From Jiangella gansuensis DSM 44835 (lineage in GTDB: Bacteria > Actinomycetota > Actinomycetes > Jiangellales > Jiangellaceae), in the NCBI RefSeq assembly GCF_000515395.1, contig NZ_KI911782.1, positions 3,222,606-3,286,605 of the forward strand: a stretch of 64,000 bases of DNA, given 5' to 3'. Each line of letters begins with the position of its first letter. The first letter of the stretch is position 1. Below, piece after piece: positions 34,375 through 42,419 of the stretch. Position numbers and translations under genes: made by a program. The notes below the pieces were generated by a model. The model saw only the letters and a program-made list of their open reading frames with translations. It was not told the origin of the DNA and did not search any database.

Positions 34375-34755
34375 ATGAAGTCGGCGGCAACTCTCACAGT
34401 GGCGGTGGTGGTCGTGGTCGTCTGCGCCGCGCTCGGCGTGGGCGTGCTCGTGGCCGCGCCGTCGGACGGTGACGACTTCGGCGATCCGGTCGACGTCGGC
34501 ACCCCGGGCCCCACCTCCTCCGGTCCGTCGAGCCCGCCCGAGTCGCCGGACGTGACGCCGGCGCCCACCCGGACGCCGACACCCACGCCGACGCCGACGC
34601 CGTCGGTCACCACGCCCCCGCCCGACGACGGCACCGGTGAGCCGGTGGCGCCTCCGCCGCCCGTCGCGCCGGACGACGATGACGACGATGACGACGACGA
34701 TGATGATGACGACGACGATGACGACGATGACGACGACGGGGATGATGACGGCTGA
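34375..34755 (+). CDS. Membrane-anchored or secreted protein with a poly-aspartate tail
   Basis: 126 residues. One N-terminal hydrophobic segment (SAATLTVAVVVVVVCAALGV) is followed by a Pro/Thr/Ser-rich spacer with TP repeats (RTPTPTPTPTPSV). The end has about 22 Asp in a row, then GDDDG. The tail uses a mix of GAC and GAT. An array of acidic residues outside the membrane could bind Ca2+ or other cations, or basic surfaces. It lies directly before the kinase gene and shares its operator, so it may tune or feed the sensor. No homologous family is recognised. The start at 34375 is chosen because the operator covers the earlier GTG. Confidence 0.65.
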   Translation: MKSAATLTVAVVVVVVCAALGVGVLVAAPSDGDDFGDPVDVGTPGPTSSGPSSPPESPDVTPAPTRTPTPTPTPTPSVTTPPPDDGTGEPVAPPPPVAPDDDDDDDDDDDDDDDDDDDDDDGDDDG

Positions 34756-34760
34756 GCCAG

Positions 34761-36230
34761 GTGCGTGACGACGCCACGGGAGGGGTGCGGGTCCGCGTCG
34801 GGGTTCGCACCCGCGTCCTGGCCGCGGTCCTGGGGGTCGCCGCGATCGGCATGCTGGTGGCCGGGGTGACCTCGTACCTCGTCCAGCGTGAGCGGGTGGA
34901 CGCCAGCATCGACGACCGGCTCGCCCAGGAAGTCGAGGAACTGCGCGAGTTCGCCGTGACCGGTATCGACCCGGAGACCGGCGACGCGTTCACCACCGCC
35001 TCGCGGTTCCTCGAGGTCCTGCTGGAACGGAACGTGCCCGACCGAAACGAGGGCCTGCTGGCCATGGTGGACGGCGAGGTGGCGTGGTGGCCGGGTGCCG
35101 ACGTCGACGTGCAGCTGCACGAGGACGACGAGTTCGTCGCGGCGGTCGCCGAGGCCGGCAACAGCACGGCCGTCCGGCCGCGGACTCTCAGCACGGAACA
35201 GCTCGGGTCACTGCGCTACGTGGCCGTTCCGGTGACGGGCTTCGAGGACCAGTCGCAGGGCGCCTACGTCATCGCGTACTCCCGCGACCTCGAACAGGCC
35301 AGCGTCGTCGGTGCCTACCAGACGTTCGCCATGGTGGCGACGGCCTCGCTGGCGGTTGTCGGTGCCGTCGGGTGGGTGGTGGCGAGCCGGCTGCTGCGTC
35401 CCATCAGTGCGTTGCGCGACACCGCGCAGCGCATCAACGACACCGATCTGTCCGGCCGCATCCCGGTCACCGGAAGCGACGACGTCTCGGCGCTGGCCCG
35501 CACGTTCAACGCGATGCTCGACCGGCTCGAGGCGGCTTTCGCCGGGCAGCGCGACGCCCTCGACGATGCCGGCCACGAGCTGCGCACTCCGATCACGATC
35601 ATCCGCGGGCATCTGGAGCTCATGGACTCCGCCGATCCGGCCGACGTCGCCGAGGTGCGTTCCCTCGTGCTGGACGAGCTGGACCGGATGCACCGGATGG
35701 TCGACGACCTCGTGATGCTGGCCAAGGCCAAGCGGCCGGACTTCGTCCACCCCAGGCCGGTCGAGCTCGACCTCCTCGTCGACGACGTGATCGACAAGGC
35801 CAGCGCGCTGGCCGACCGCCAGTGGCGGGTCGACGCCCGGGGGTCCGCGACGGTCGACCTGGACCAGCAGCGCATCACCCAGGCGCTGCTGCAGCTGATC
35901 TCGAACGCGGTGAAGTTCACCGAACCCGGCGACACCATCGCCGTCGGCAGCCAGGTGGCCGGCGACGAGGTGCGTCTCTGGGTCCGCGACACCGGCACCG
36001 GCATCGCCCCGGAGGACGCCGAACGGATCTTCGACCGGTTCACCCGCGGCGACGTCGGCCGTGGCGTCGAAGGCTCGGGCCTCGGGCTGGCCATCGTCCG
36101 GGCCATCGCCGAGGCGCATCGCGGCCGGGTCACGGTGGACAGCCGACTCGGCGGCGGCGCGGTGTTCATCATCTCGCTGCCGCTGGTGGGCGCCGACGTC
36201 CCGGACGACCTCGTGGAGGAGGAAGCGTAG
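34761..36230 (+). CDS. Membrane sensor histidine kinase
   Basis: 489 residues from GTG. Two membrane spans (VLAAVLGVAAIGMLVAGVTS and TFAMVATASLAVVGAVGWVV) enclose an extracellular sensor domain of about 130 residues. A HAMP linker (ASRLLRPISALRDTAQRIND) follows, then the phosphoacceptor DDAGHELRTPITIIRGHLE and the ATPase domain with N box LISNAVKFTE, G1 DTGTGIAPED and G2 GSGLGLAIV. It shares an operon with the regulator immediately downstream. The signal is unknown; the poly-Asp protein before it may take part. Confidence 0.92.
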   Translation: MRDDATGGVRVRVGVRTRVLAAVLGVAAIGMLVAGVTSYLVQRERVDASIDDRLAQEVEELREFAVTGIDPETGDAFTTASRFLEVLLERNVPDRNEGLLAMVDGEVAWWPGADVDVQLHEDDEFVAAVAEAGNSTAVRPRTLSTEQLGSLRYVAVPVTGFEDQSQGAYVIAYSRDLEQASVVGAYQTFAMVATASLAVVGAVGWVVASRLLRPISALRDTAQRINDTDLSGRIPVTGSDDVSALARTFNAMLDRLEAAFAGQRDALDDAGHELRTPITIIRGHLELMDSADPADVAEVRSLVLDELDRMHRMVDDLVMLAKAKRPDFVHPRPVELDLLVDDVIDKASALADRQWRVDARGSATVDLDQQRITQALLQLISNAVKFTEPGDTIAVGSQVAGDEVRLWVRDTGTGIAPEDAERIFDRFTRGDVGRGVEGSGLGLAIVRAIAEAHRGRVTVDSRLGGGAVFIISLPLVGADVPDDLVEEEA

Positions 36231-36902
36231 ATGAGCAGGATCCTGATCGCCGAGGACGAACCGCGCATCGCGGCGTTCATCGAGAAGGGGCTGCGTGCGG
36301 CCGGCATGACGCCGACGGTGGTGGGCGACGGGCGCGGCGCGTTCGACTACGCCATGACCGGCGGCTTCGACCTCGTCATCCTCGACATCGGCCTGCCCAT
36401 CATGGACGGTTTCGCGGTGCTGCGCCAGCTGCGGCAGGCACGCAACGAGCTCCCGGTGATCATCCTGACCGCACGCGACTCCATCACCGACACAGTGGCC
36501 GGCCTGGAAGGCGGCGCCGACGACTACATGGCCAAGCCGTTCCGGTTCGAGGAACTGCTGGCCCGCATCCGGCTGCGGCTGCGCGAGGACCGCGCTCCGG
36601 AGGCGATGGTGCTGCACCACGGCGGTCTCTCGCTGGACCTGCGGACCCGCCGGGCCACCGCCGACGGCCGCACGGTCGAACTGTCCGCCCGTGAGTTCTC
36701 CCTGGCCGAGACGTTCCTGCGGCACCCAGGCCAGGTGCTCAGCCGTGAGCAGCTCCTGAGCCGCGTGTGGGGCTACGACTTCGACCCCGGCTCCAACGTC
36801 GTCGACGTGTACGTGCGCTACCTGCGCCGCAAGCTCGGCAACGACCGGTTCGCGACGGTGCGCGGCATCGGCTACCGCCTGGTCGGCGACGACACCCCCT
36901 GA
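36231..36902 (+). CDS. OmpR/PhoB-family response regulator
   Basis: 223 residues. The receiver has the acidic pair EDE, phosphoacceptor Asp in LVILDIGLPIMDG (residue 52), Thr in ILTARDS and Lys in MAKPFRFEEL. The winged-helix output has LSAREFSLAETFLRHPGQVL and YVRYLRRKLG. The gene starts on the base after the kinase stop. The 11-bp CTCAT repeats at 34325, 37562 and 38845 are its probable targets. Confidence 0.93.
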   Translation: MSRILIAEDEPRIAAFIEKGLRAAGMTPTVVGDGRGAFDYAMTGGFDLVILDIGLPIMDGFAVLRQLRQARNELPVIILTARDSITDTVAGLEGGADDYMAKPFRFEELLARIRLRLREDRAPEAMVLHHGGLSLDLRTRRATADGRTVELSAREFSLAETFLRHPGQVLSREQLLSRVWGYDFDPGSNVVDVYVRYLRRKLGNDRFATVRGIGYRLVGDDTP

Positions 36903-36910
36903 CCCCAAAA

Positions 36911-36984
36911 ATGATCACGTTCGGCATGGGTGTGTCCGCTCCAGCAGGAATGCTTGCCTGGTGTAGCGGGGGAACGCCTGGGGA
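36911..36984 (+). repeat. 74-bp dispersed repeat, copy A
   Basis: Begins ATGATCACGT, has the core CAGGAATGCTTGCCTG and ends near GAACGCCTGGGG. It lies 8 bp after the response-regulator stop. Copies B (51225-51298) and C (52293-52366, inverted) are closer to one another than to this one. The core and flanks can fold as nested hairpins. Confidence 0.85.
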
Positions 36985-37044
36985 CGTGCCGGGGCGGCGA
37001 GTAGCGTACCCAGTGCCCGGAAGCTGAGCCGTCGTTCCGCCGGA

Positions 37045-37095
37045 AACGCCGACAGGGCCCCGCCACCCGCTGAGGGGTAGCAGGGCCCGGTCGAA
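37045..37095 (-). terminator. Probable terminator after the low-complexity secreted protein gene
   Basis: GGGCCC arms with an inner CTACCC/GGGT pairing form an imperfect GC-rich hairpin 10 bp past the stop codon on the minus strand. Confidence 0.5.
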
Positions 37096-37104
37096 CCCGC
37101 TGGG

Positions 37105-37491
37105 TCAGCCGGCGGAGGAGGCGCTCGACGGGCTCGCCGGGCTGGCGGCCGTGTTCGGGCTGGCCGGGGAGTTCGCGGTGTTCGGCGAGGCCGGAGAGTT
37201 GGCCGTGTTCGCCGACGCCGGCGAGGCCGAGCTGTTCGCCGTGTTCGGGGAGGCCGGAGTGTTGGCCGTGTTCGGCGACGCCGGTGAGGCCGGGCTGTTG
37301 GCGGAGGCGGCCGTGTTCGCCGAGGCCGGGCTGTTGGCGGAGTCGGACGCAGACGACGGTGCCTGGCTGTCACTCACTCCGGCGGGCGCCTCGGCCGAGT
37401 TCAGCAGGGGCGCGGCCACGGCGCTGCCGGCGCCGATACCCAGCGCCGCCATGGTGCCCACCGCGATCCACGTCTTCTTCTGGAGCTTCAT
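37105..37491 (-). CDS. Exported low-complexity Ser/Ala/Pro/Asn repeat protein
   Basis: 128 residues. A signal peptide (TWIAVGTMAALGIGAGSAVA, cleavage before APLL) is followed by about 90 residues built from units like SPASPNTAN and SPASANTAN, eight or nine in imperfect tandem. There is no Cys, no aromatic residue and almost no charge in the repeats, so it is likely extended and perhaps glycosylated on Ser/Thr. AAAGGAC precedes the ATG. A three-fold CTCAT-like operator lies 75 bp upstream, so it should belong to the regulon of the two-component system next door. Confidence 0.72.
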   Translation of the reverse strand: MKLQKKTWIAVGTMAALGIGAGSAVAAPLLNSAEAPAGVSDSQAPSSASDSANSPASANTAASANSPASPASPNTANTPASPNTANSSASPASANTANSPASPNTANSPASPNTAASPASPSSASSAG

Positions 37492-37561
37492 CGTCGTTCG
37501 TCCTTTCCAGTTCGGTGCCGCCGGTCGGCACCTGGTGACGTCTCTAGGTTCGCCGCCCGCG

Positions 37562-37598
37562 ATGAGTCGTTCAGGAGAGCCGGATGAGAGGGTTCTCA
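37562..37598 (-). promoter_or_regulatory. Three-fold 11-bp repeat before the secreted repeat protein
   Basis: Read on the minus strand: CTCAT (37588-37584), CTCCT (37577-37573) and CTCAT (37566-37562), each 11 bp apart, with a GAGAA half on the far side. It overlaps the last codons of the phosphotransferase-like gene. TAGAGA near 37546 may be the -10. Confidence 0.6.
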
Positions 37599-38821
37599 GA
37601 GTGTCCTGAGCCGGCCCGCGAGGCTGCTTCGAGCCAGCGTTCGACCAGGTCGACGCGGTGTTCCGTGGCGGTCTCCCAGTCCGGGTCCTGCGCCCGGTAC
37701 GGCCCGGTGGCCAGGGAGAGCACGACGCCCGCGGCGCGCACGCGCAGTTCCACCGGATCGACCCGGCGGTCGAACACCGGCGTCCAGACCTCCAGGGCGG
37801 AGCGTGCCCCGGGCGCTGCCGGGAAGTCGCCGGAGGCGAGCACGGACAGGTGGGCGAGCAGGCAGGCGAGGTCGTCGGCGCGGCGGCCCGGCCCCATGGT
37901 GTCGATGTCGAGCAGCCCACTCACCGTGCCGCCGGCGACGAAGACCTGGGCGTCGTAGAAGTCGCCGTGCGTCGGCTCGGCGCCGTCGTCCGGCGAGGGC
38001 GGAGCGGACGTCAGGGCTGACGTGATGTCCTGGGCCAGCCCGCGCACGTGGGTGTCCAGCGCCGGCACGGCGGCGGCGACCACGCCGGCATAGTGCTGAG
38101 CATGTGCCGACCAGGGCTGCCGCGCCGGGAGATCCGCGATCGGCGCGGGCAGCCGGTCCAGCAGGGACAGGAGGTCGACGGGGTCGGGCAGCTCGGCCGC
38201 GCCGCTCTCCAGCGCGGAGCGCAGCGGCGTTCCGACCAGCGGCTCCAGTACGACGATGCCGTCGTCGCTCCAGCCGAGGCTGCGGGGGACCGCTACGCCG
38301 GCGGCGGTGAGCAGGCGGTGCCGCTCGTGCACGTCGGAGACCACGGCCGGCCGCAGCACCTTGAGGAAGAGCCGGTGCCGGGCACTGACGACCTCGACGA
38401 CGGCGCGCTTGCGCGGCCGGTACGCGACCACCCGCAGTCGGGTGCCCTCGGGGTCAAGGCCGAGGCCGCGCAGCAGGTCCGTGGCCGACGACGGGTAGCA
38501 GGCGGCGGCGAGTCCCGGCAGCTCCGGGTCGAAGGGGAAGCGCCAGATCTGGATGTGCCGGTCGCCGTCGGTGACGACGAGGCCGCCGTCGGGCCGGCGC
38601 GCGGTCACTGATGCGGCGAACGTCTCGTCACGTTCGCCGTCGGCCCAGGCGACGCGCACGGTGTACGAGGCTGTGGTCCGGTCCGCGGGTCGGTGGTCGA
38701 CGTCGCGGAGCGACCAGCCGAGCAGCCGTCCGCCGGCCGGTTCGAGCGCGGCGTGCAGCACGTCGGCCGCCGCGGGTCCGGTCAGCAGGGACAGGTCGGG
38801 GTCGCTCGGCGGATCGGACAC
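37571..38821 (-). CDS. Aminoglycoside phosphotransferase-like kinase
   Basis: About 416 residues of the APH/choline kinase fold. The catalytic loop is EPTHGDFYDAQVFVAGG (Brenner-type HGD, although the Asn after it is Gln), and the DFG-like metal site is GLLDIDTMGPGRRADDLA. The N-terminal 190 residues hold the kinase small lobe (LFLKVLRP). The start is set at the GTG at 38821 because the ATG at 38857 lies inside the 11-bp repeats; GTG at 38827 is also possible. The substrate is unknown. Shared control with the two-component system suggests a role in the envelope or in a stress response. Confidence 0.75.
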   Translation of the reverse strand: MSDPPSDPDLSLLTGPAAADVLHAALEPAGGRLLGWSLRDVDHRPADRTTASYTVRVAWADGERDETFAASVTARRPDGGLVVTDGDRHIQIWRFPFDPELPGLAAACYPSSATDLLRGLGLDPEGTRLRVVAYRPRKRAVVEVVSARHRLFLKVLRPAVVSDVHERHRLLTAAGVAVPRSLGWSDDGIVVLEPLVGTPLRSALESGAAELPDPVDLLSLLDRLPAPIADLPARQPWSAHAQHYAGVVAAAVPALDTHVRGLAQDITSALTSAPPSPDDGAEPTHGDFYDAQVFVAGGTVSGLLDIDTMGPGRRADDLACLLAHLSVLASGDFPAAPGARSALEVWTPVFDRRVDPVELRVRAAGVVLSLATGPYRAQDPDWETATEHRVDLVERWLEAASRAGSGHSENPLIRLS

Positions 38822-38844
38822 GGACACCAGCCTCGGCGGCCGGC

Positions 38845-38882
38845 ATGAGCTGTCCATGAGCCGGACATGAGAGGGCTCTCAT
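38845..38882 (-). promoter_or_regulatory. Three-fold 11-bp CTCAT repeat before the phosphotransferase-like gene
   Basis: On the minus strand CTCAT occurs at 38871, 38860 and 38849, exactly 11 bp apart, and the outer unit is part of the palindrome ATGAGAG-GG-CTCTCAT. The last unit begins 28 bp before the GTG at 38821, the same distance as at 34347 to 34375, which supports that start and a leaderless transcript. Confidence 0.65.
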
Positions 38883-39224
38883 CCGGATCTCCGGTTCGCC
38901 CCTGTCTGGCCGCTGACCAGCGGCGACGGCCGATCCGGCCGGGCGCGTCTCCGTGCCGGCGCGCTGCCGTCGCACACCCTACGGCGAGCCCCGGCCCCGA
39001 CCGCTCGGGGTACGCACCGCCGGCAGCCGCCCCGTCGGCCGGCCGCCAGGAGCGACAGCGAATGCGCGCGATACGGCGTTGACCGGCTAATGTAGGTCTC
39101 CTTCAGACATCGACCTGGGGCGATGCCCCATCTCGAAAGGAGCTGTGTCCGCCGTGCGGACGGACGCGTCAAGTCGCCTCCCCGACTCATCTCTGAATCG
39201 CGGCGCCACCTCGGGTGAGCAGTC
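38883..39224. other. Gap before the first CorC-type gene
   Basis: About 340 bp with no convincing long gene. TAATGT near 39089 could be a -10 for the plus-strand operon. A short coupled ORF (39145-39228) lies just before the CorC start. Confidence 0.4.
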
Positions 39225-39228
39225 ATGA
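39145..39228 (+). CDS. Candidate short upstream ORF coupled to the CorC-type gene
   Basis: A frame of 28 codons (GTG at 39145, or 25 codons from GTG at 39154) lies behind AAAGGAG and ends in an ATGA overlap with the next gene, which has only a weak ribosome site of its own. The peptide is Ser/Arg-rich and not recognised. It may serve for translational coupling. Confidence 0.3.
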   Translation: MSAVRTDASSRLPDSSLNRGATSGEQS

Positions 39229-40586
39229 GCGCCGCGCCAGCCATCGTCGCTGTCTTCCTCCTCACCTTCGGGACCGCCTACTTCGTCGCGCAGGAGTTCG
39301 CGTACGTCTCCGCCGACCGGGTCGAGCTGTCCCGGCAGGCCGAGGCGGGAGACAAGCGCGCCGCCTCGGCCATCCGGGTCATGCAGCGGCTGTCGTTCAT
39401 GCTGTCCGCGGCGCAGGTGGGCATCACCGTCACCGGCCTCATCGTGGGCCTCATCGCCGAGCCGGCGTTCGCGCAGGTCGTCCGGCCGGCGTTGGAGGCT
39501 GTCGGGCTGCCGGCGGCCGCGGTGCCCGGCGTCTCGGTCGCTGTCGGGTTCGCCGTCGCCACCGTGATCCAGATGGTGCTCGGCGAGCTGTTCCCGAAGA
39601 ACCTCGCGCTGGCCACGCCGGAGCGGCTGGCCAAGGTGCTGGCCGCCTCGACCCACCTCTACCTCGCCGTCAGCGGACCGGTGGTGCGGCTGTTCGACAA
39701 CTCCGCGAACTGGCTGCTGCGCAAGGCCGGCATCGAGCCGGTGCAGGAACTGCACCATGGCGCCACGCTGGAGGAACTGGGGCACGTCATCGGCGAATCC
39801 GAGGCCGGGGGCTCGCTGTCGTCGCACCTGTCCGGCATCCTCGCCCGGGCGCTGAGCTTCTCCGATCACACCGCCGGCGAGGCCATGGTGCCGCGGCCGG
39901 ACGTGCGCAGCGTGCGCTCGAACGCCACCGCCGAGGCCGTCGTCGAGCTGATCGCCAGGTACGGCCATTCGAACTATCCGGTGCGCGGCGAGGGCACCGA
40001 CGAGGTGACCGGCGTCGTCGGTGTGCGTGAGCTCATGTACGTCGCGCCGGACGACGTCGCCACCACCGGCGTGCTCGACATCGCCCGTCCGCCGCTGCTG
40101 GTGCCGGACAGCCTGCCGCTGCCGGCGCTGGTCGAGCGGATGCAGGATGCGGGCGACGAGTTCGCCTGTGTGGTGGACGAGTACGGCGGCCTGGCCGGCA
40201 TCGTCACCCTCGAGGACGTCGCGGAGGAGCTCATCGGCGACATCACCGACGACACCGACCAGCAGGCGGTGATGGTCAGCCGGGACGGCGAGTGGTGGCG
40301 GCTGGACGCCGGCCTACGGGTCGACGAGGCCGTCGCCTACACCGGCCTGCCGCTGCTGAGGTCCGACGACTACGACACCGTCGCCGGGCTCATCGTCGCC
40401 GAGCTCGGCCGGTTCGCCGAACCGGGGGACCGGCTCGTTCTCGCGGCCGGCTCGGGTTCCGGCGCCGGCGAGGCCATCGAGATCGAGGTGGTCACCGTCG
40501 AGCGCCACGTGCCCGAGTTCGTCCGGCTGCGTGAGGTCGATGCAGCCGGGGTTCGGGGCGGCGAGCGGACGGAGGCGCAGCCGTGA
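39225..40586 (+). CDS. CNNM/CorC-type membrane protein with paired CBS domains
   Basis: 453 residues. An N-terminal DUF21 (CNNM) membrane part with four hydrophobic segments (AIVAVFLLTFGTAYFVAQEF, MLSAAQVGITVTGLIVGLIA, QMVLGELFPKNLAL) precedes two CBS domains (AMVPRPDVRSVRSNATAEAV; FACVVDEYGGLAGIVTLEDV) and a CorC_HlyC C-terminal domain. The family moves or senses Mg2+ and related ions. It overlaps its paralogue downstream by GTGA. Confidence 0.9.
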   Translation: MSAAPAIVAVFLLTFGTAYFVAQEFAYVSADRVELSRQAEAGDKRAASAIRVMQRLSFMLSAAQVGITVTGLIVGLIAEPAFAQVVRPALEAVGLPAAAVPGVSVAVGFAVATVIQMVLGELFPKNLALATPERLAKVLAASTHLYLAVSGPVVRLFDNSANWLLRKAGIEPVQELHHGATLEELGHVIGESEAGGSLSSHLSGILARALSFSDHTAGEAMVPRPDVRSVRSNATAEAVVELIARYGHSNYPVRGEGTDEVTGVVGVRELMYVAPDDVATTGVLDIARPPLLVPDSLPLPALVERMQDAGDEFACVVDEYGGLAGIVTLEDVAEELIGDITDDTDQQAVMVSRDGEWWRLDAGLRVDEAVAYTGLPLLRSDDYDTVAGLIVAELGRFAEPGDRLVLAAGSGSGAGEAIEIEVVTVERHVPEFVRLREVDAAGVRGGERTEAQP

Positions 40587-41596
40587 GCCCGCTCACCGCG
40601 CTCCTCGTCACCGTGGCGCTCCTGATCGCCAGCGCGTTCTTCGTCGCCGCCGAGTTCGCCCTGGTTGGTGCCCGGCGGCACCGGCTCGAGCAGGCCGCGG
40701 CGGCCGGCAAGCGCGGCGCCCGGGCGGCGCTGAACGGCGTGCGCGAGTTGTCGCTCATGCTCGCCGGCGCGCAGCTGGGCATCACCATGGTGGTGGTGGG
40801 CCTCGGCATGGTGTCCGAGCCGGCGTTCCACCATCTGCTGGAGCCGCCGCTGACCGCGGTGGGTCTGCCCGGCGGGACGGCCGACGTGGTGGCGCTGGTC
40901 ATCGCGCTGACGGTGGTCACGTTCCTGCACGTGGTGGTGGGCGAGATGGCGCCGAAGTCGTGGGCCATCGCGCACCCGGAGCGCTCGGCCATGCTGCTCG
41001 GCCCGCCGTTCCGCGGCTACGCCTTCGTGGTCCGCTGGCTGCTGGTCGTGCTCAACGGAATCACGAACGTGTTGCTGCGGCTCATCCGGGTGACGCCGCG
41101 AGACGAGATTGTCACCGTCCGCAACCGTGAGCAGATCCATCAACTGGTCAGCGAGTCACGCCGGCTCGGACTCATCGGCGACGGCGACCACGGCCTGCTC
41201 ACCAGGGCGTTGGGAGCTCCGGAACAGCCGGTCCGCACCGTCATGGTGCCGGCCGCGCGGATCGTCTCGGTGCCGGCCGACGCCGGGCCGCAGGACGTCG
41301 TCGAGGCCGGCCGCCGCAGCGAGCGCACCCGGCTCGTGGTCCGGGGTGCCGACGGTGCCGTGGCCGGCGCGGTGCACGTGCGCGGCGCGCTGATCGCCCG
41401 CAGCACCGGCGAGCCGTGGACCGCGGGCGAGGCGGCGCTGGCGGTGCCGAACATCCCCGCCGAGGCCGATCTCGCCCGTGCCGCCGAGGTGCTGCGCGGC
41501 GCCCGGTCGCAGCTGGGCATCGTCGTCGACGTCGGTGGTGCCGAGGTGGGGCTGGTGAGCATGGACGACGTCGTCACGGCGGTCCTGGTGAACTGA
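40583..41596 (+). CDS. CNNM/CorC-type membrane protein, shorter paralogue
   Basis: 337 residues from GTG. DUF21 membrane part (ALLVTVALLIASAFFVAAEF, LMLAGAQLGITMVVVGLGMV, HVVVGEMAPKSWAIAHPE) and CBS domains (VMVPAARIVSVPADAGPQDV; LGIVVDVGGAEVGLVSMDDV). It lacks the CorC_HlyC end domain found in the partner. Paired long and short genes like this are common in actinobacteria and may form heteromers. Confidence 0.9.
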   Translation: MSPLTALLVTVALLIASAFFVAAEFALVGARRHRLEQAAAAGKRGARAALNGVRELSLMLAGAQLGITMVVVGLGMVSEPAFHHLLEPPLTAVGLPGGTADVVALVIALTVVTFLHVVVGEMAPKSWAIAHPERSAMLLGPPFRGYAFVVRWLLVVLNGITNVLLRLIRVTPRDEIVTVRNREQIHQLVSESRRLGLIGDGDHGLLTRALGAPEQPVRTVMVPAARIVSVPADAGPQDVVEAGRRSERTRLVVRGADGAVAGAVHVRGALIARSTGEPWTAGEAALAVPNIPAEADLARAAEVLRGARSQLGIVVDVGGAEVGLVSMDDVVTAVLVN

Positions 41597-42408
41597 TGGG
41601 TCCCGGCTGGATCGCGTTCCTGACCGACTACGGCCGCTCGGACGGGTTCGTGGCCGCCTGTCACGGGGTCATCGCGCGCATCGCGCCGGCGGCTCGGGTC
41701 ATCGACGTCACGCACGACGTCCCGCCGCAGGACGTCCGGCACGGCGCCGTCGTCCTCGCCGACACGGTGCCGTACCTGCCGCCGTCGGTGGTCGTCGGCG
41801 TCGTCGATCCCGGTGTCGGGACCGCCCGCCGCCCGGTCGCGATCGTGGCCGGGCCGCACGTGCTGGTCGGCCCCGACAACGGCCTGCTGGCCTGGGCGGC
41901 GGACGCCTGCGGTGGCGCGTCGCGGTCGGTGGAGTTGACGGAGCCCGCGTACCGGCTGGCCACCGCCGCTACGACGTTCGACGGGCGCGACGTGTTCGCG
42001 CCGGCCGCGGCCCACGTGGCCGGCGGGGTCTCGGTCGCCGCGCTGGGCCCGGACGTGCCGGTGGAGTCGTTGGTACGGCTGCCGGATCCGTGGCTGGTGG
42101 TGGGCGACGGCTCGGTGGGGGCGGAGGTGCACGCCGTCGACCACTTCGGGACCCTGTCGCTGGCGGTCCGGGTCCCGGAGCTGGCCGCGGCCGGCCTCGC
42201 CGAGGTGTCGACGCTGCTCGTCGAGGCGGGGCGACGGTCGTGGAGGGTGCCGTTCGGCCGGTCGTTCGCCGCGGCGCCGTTGGGCGAGCCGGTGGCACTG
42301 ATCGACTCTGCCGGGCGGCTGGCCGTCGCCGTCAACGGCGGCAGCGCCACCGCCGCGCTGGGCCTGGGCGTCGGCGACCGAGTGACACTGGGCGCCGCCC
42401 GGTCCTGA
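41596..42408 (+). CDS. SAM hydroxide adenosyltransferase family protein (SAM hydrolase; fluorinase-like fold)
   Basis: 270 residues. Family motifs: IAFLTDYGRSDGFVAACHGV, DVTHDVPPQDVRHGA, VVDPGVGTARRPVAI, LVGPDNGLLAWAA, and the C-terminal barrel with VDHFGTLSLAV and LIDSAGRLAVAVNGGSA. Members split S-adenosylmethionine to adenosine and methionine with water; the fluorinase insertion is not seen. It starts in a TGATG overlap with the short CorC gene. That coupling is not obvious from known biology. Confidence 0.88.
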   Translation: MGPGWIAFLTDYGRSDGFVAACHGVIARIAPAARVIDVTHDVPPQDVRHGAVVLADTVPYLPPSVVVGVVDPGVGTARRPVAIVAGPHVLVGPDNGLLAWAADACGGASRSVELTEPAYRLATAATTFDGRDVFAPAAAHVAGGVSVAALGPDVPVESLVRLPDPWLVVGDGSVGAEVHAVDHFGTLSLAVRVPELAAAGLAEVSTLLVEAGRRSWRVPFGRSFAAAPLGEPVALIDSAGRLAVAVNGGSATAALGLGVGDRVTLGAARS

Positions 42409-42419
42409 CCGCCGCGGGG

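Noticed and set aside
34670-34750. Aspartate codon run as a simple sequencing or slippage artefact
   Set aside because: GAC and GAT are mixed along the run, the frame is kept, and it ends in a normal stop just before the kinase start, so it reads as real coding sequence.
37085-37115. tRNA-like TPsiC arm (GGTCGAACCCGC)
   Set aside because: No acceptor stem or anticodon arm can be drawn around it, and it lies in the terminator of a protein gene.
39083-39224. Magnesium or manganese riboswitch before the CorC-type genes
   Set aside because: No M-box or yybP-ykoY core sequence could be recognised by eye; only a possible -10 and a short coupled ORF are seen.
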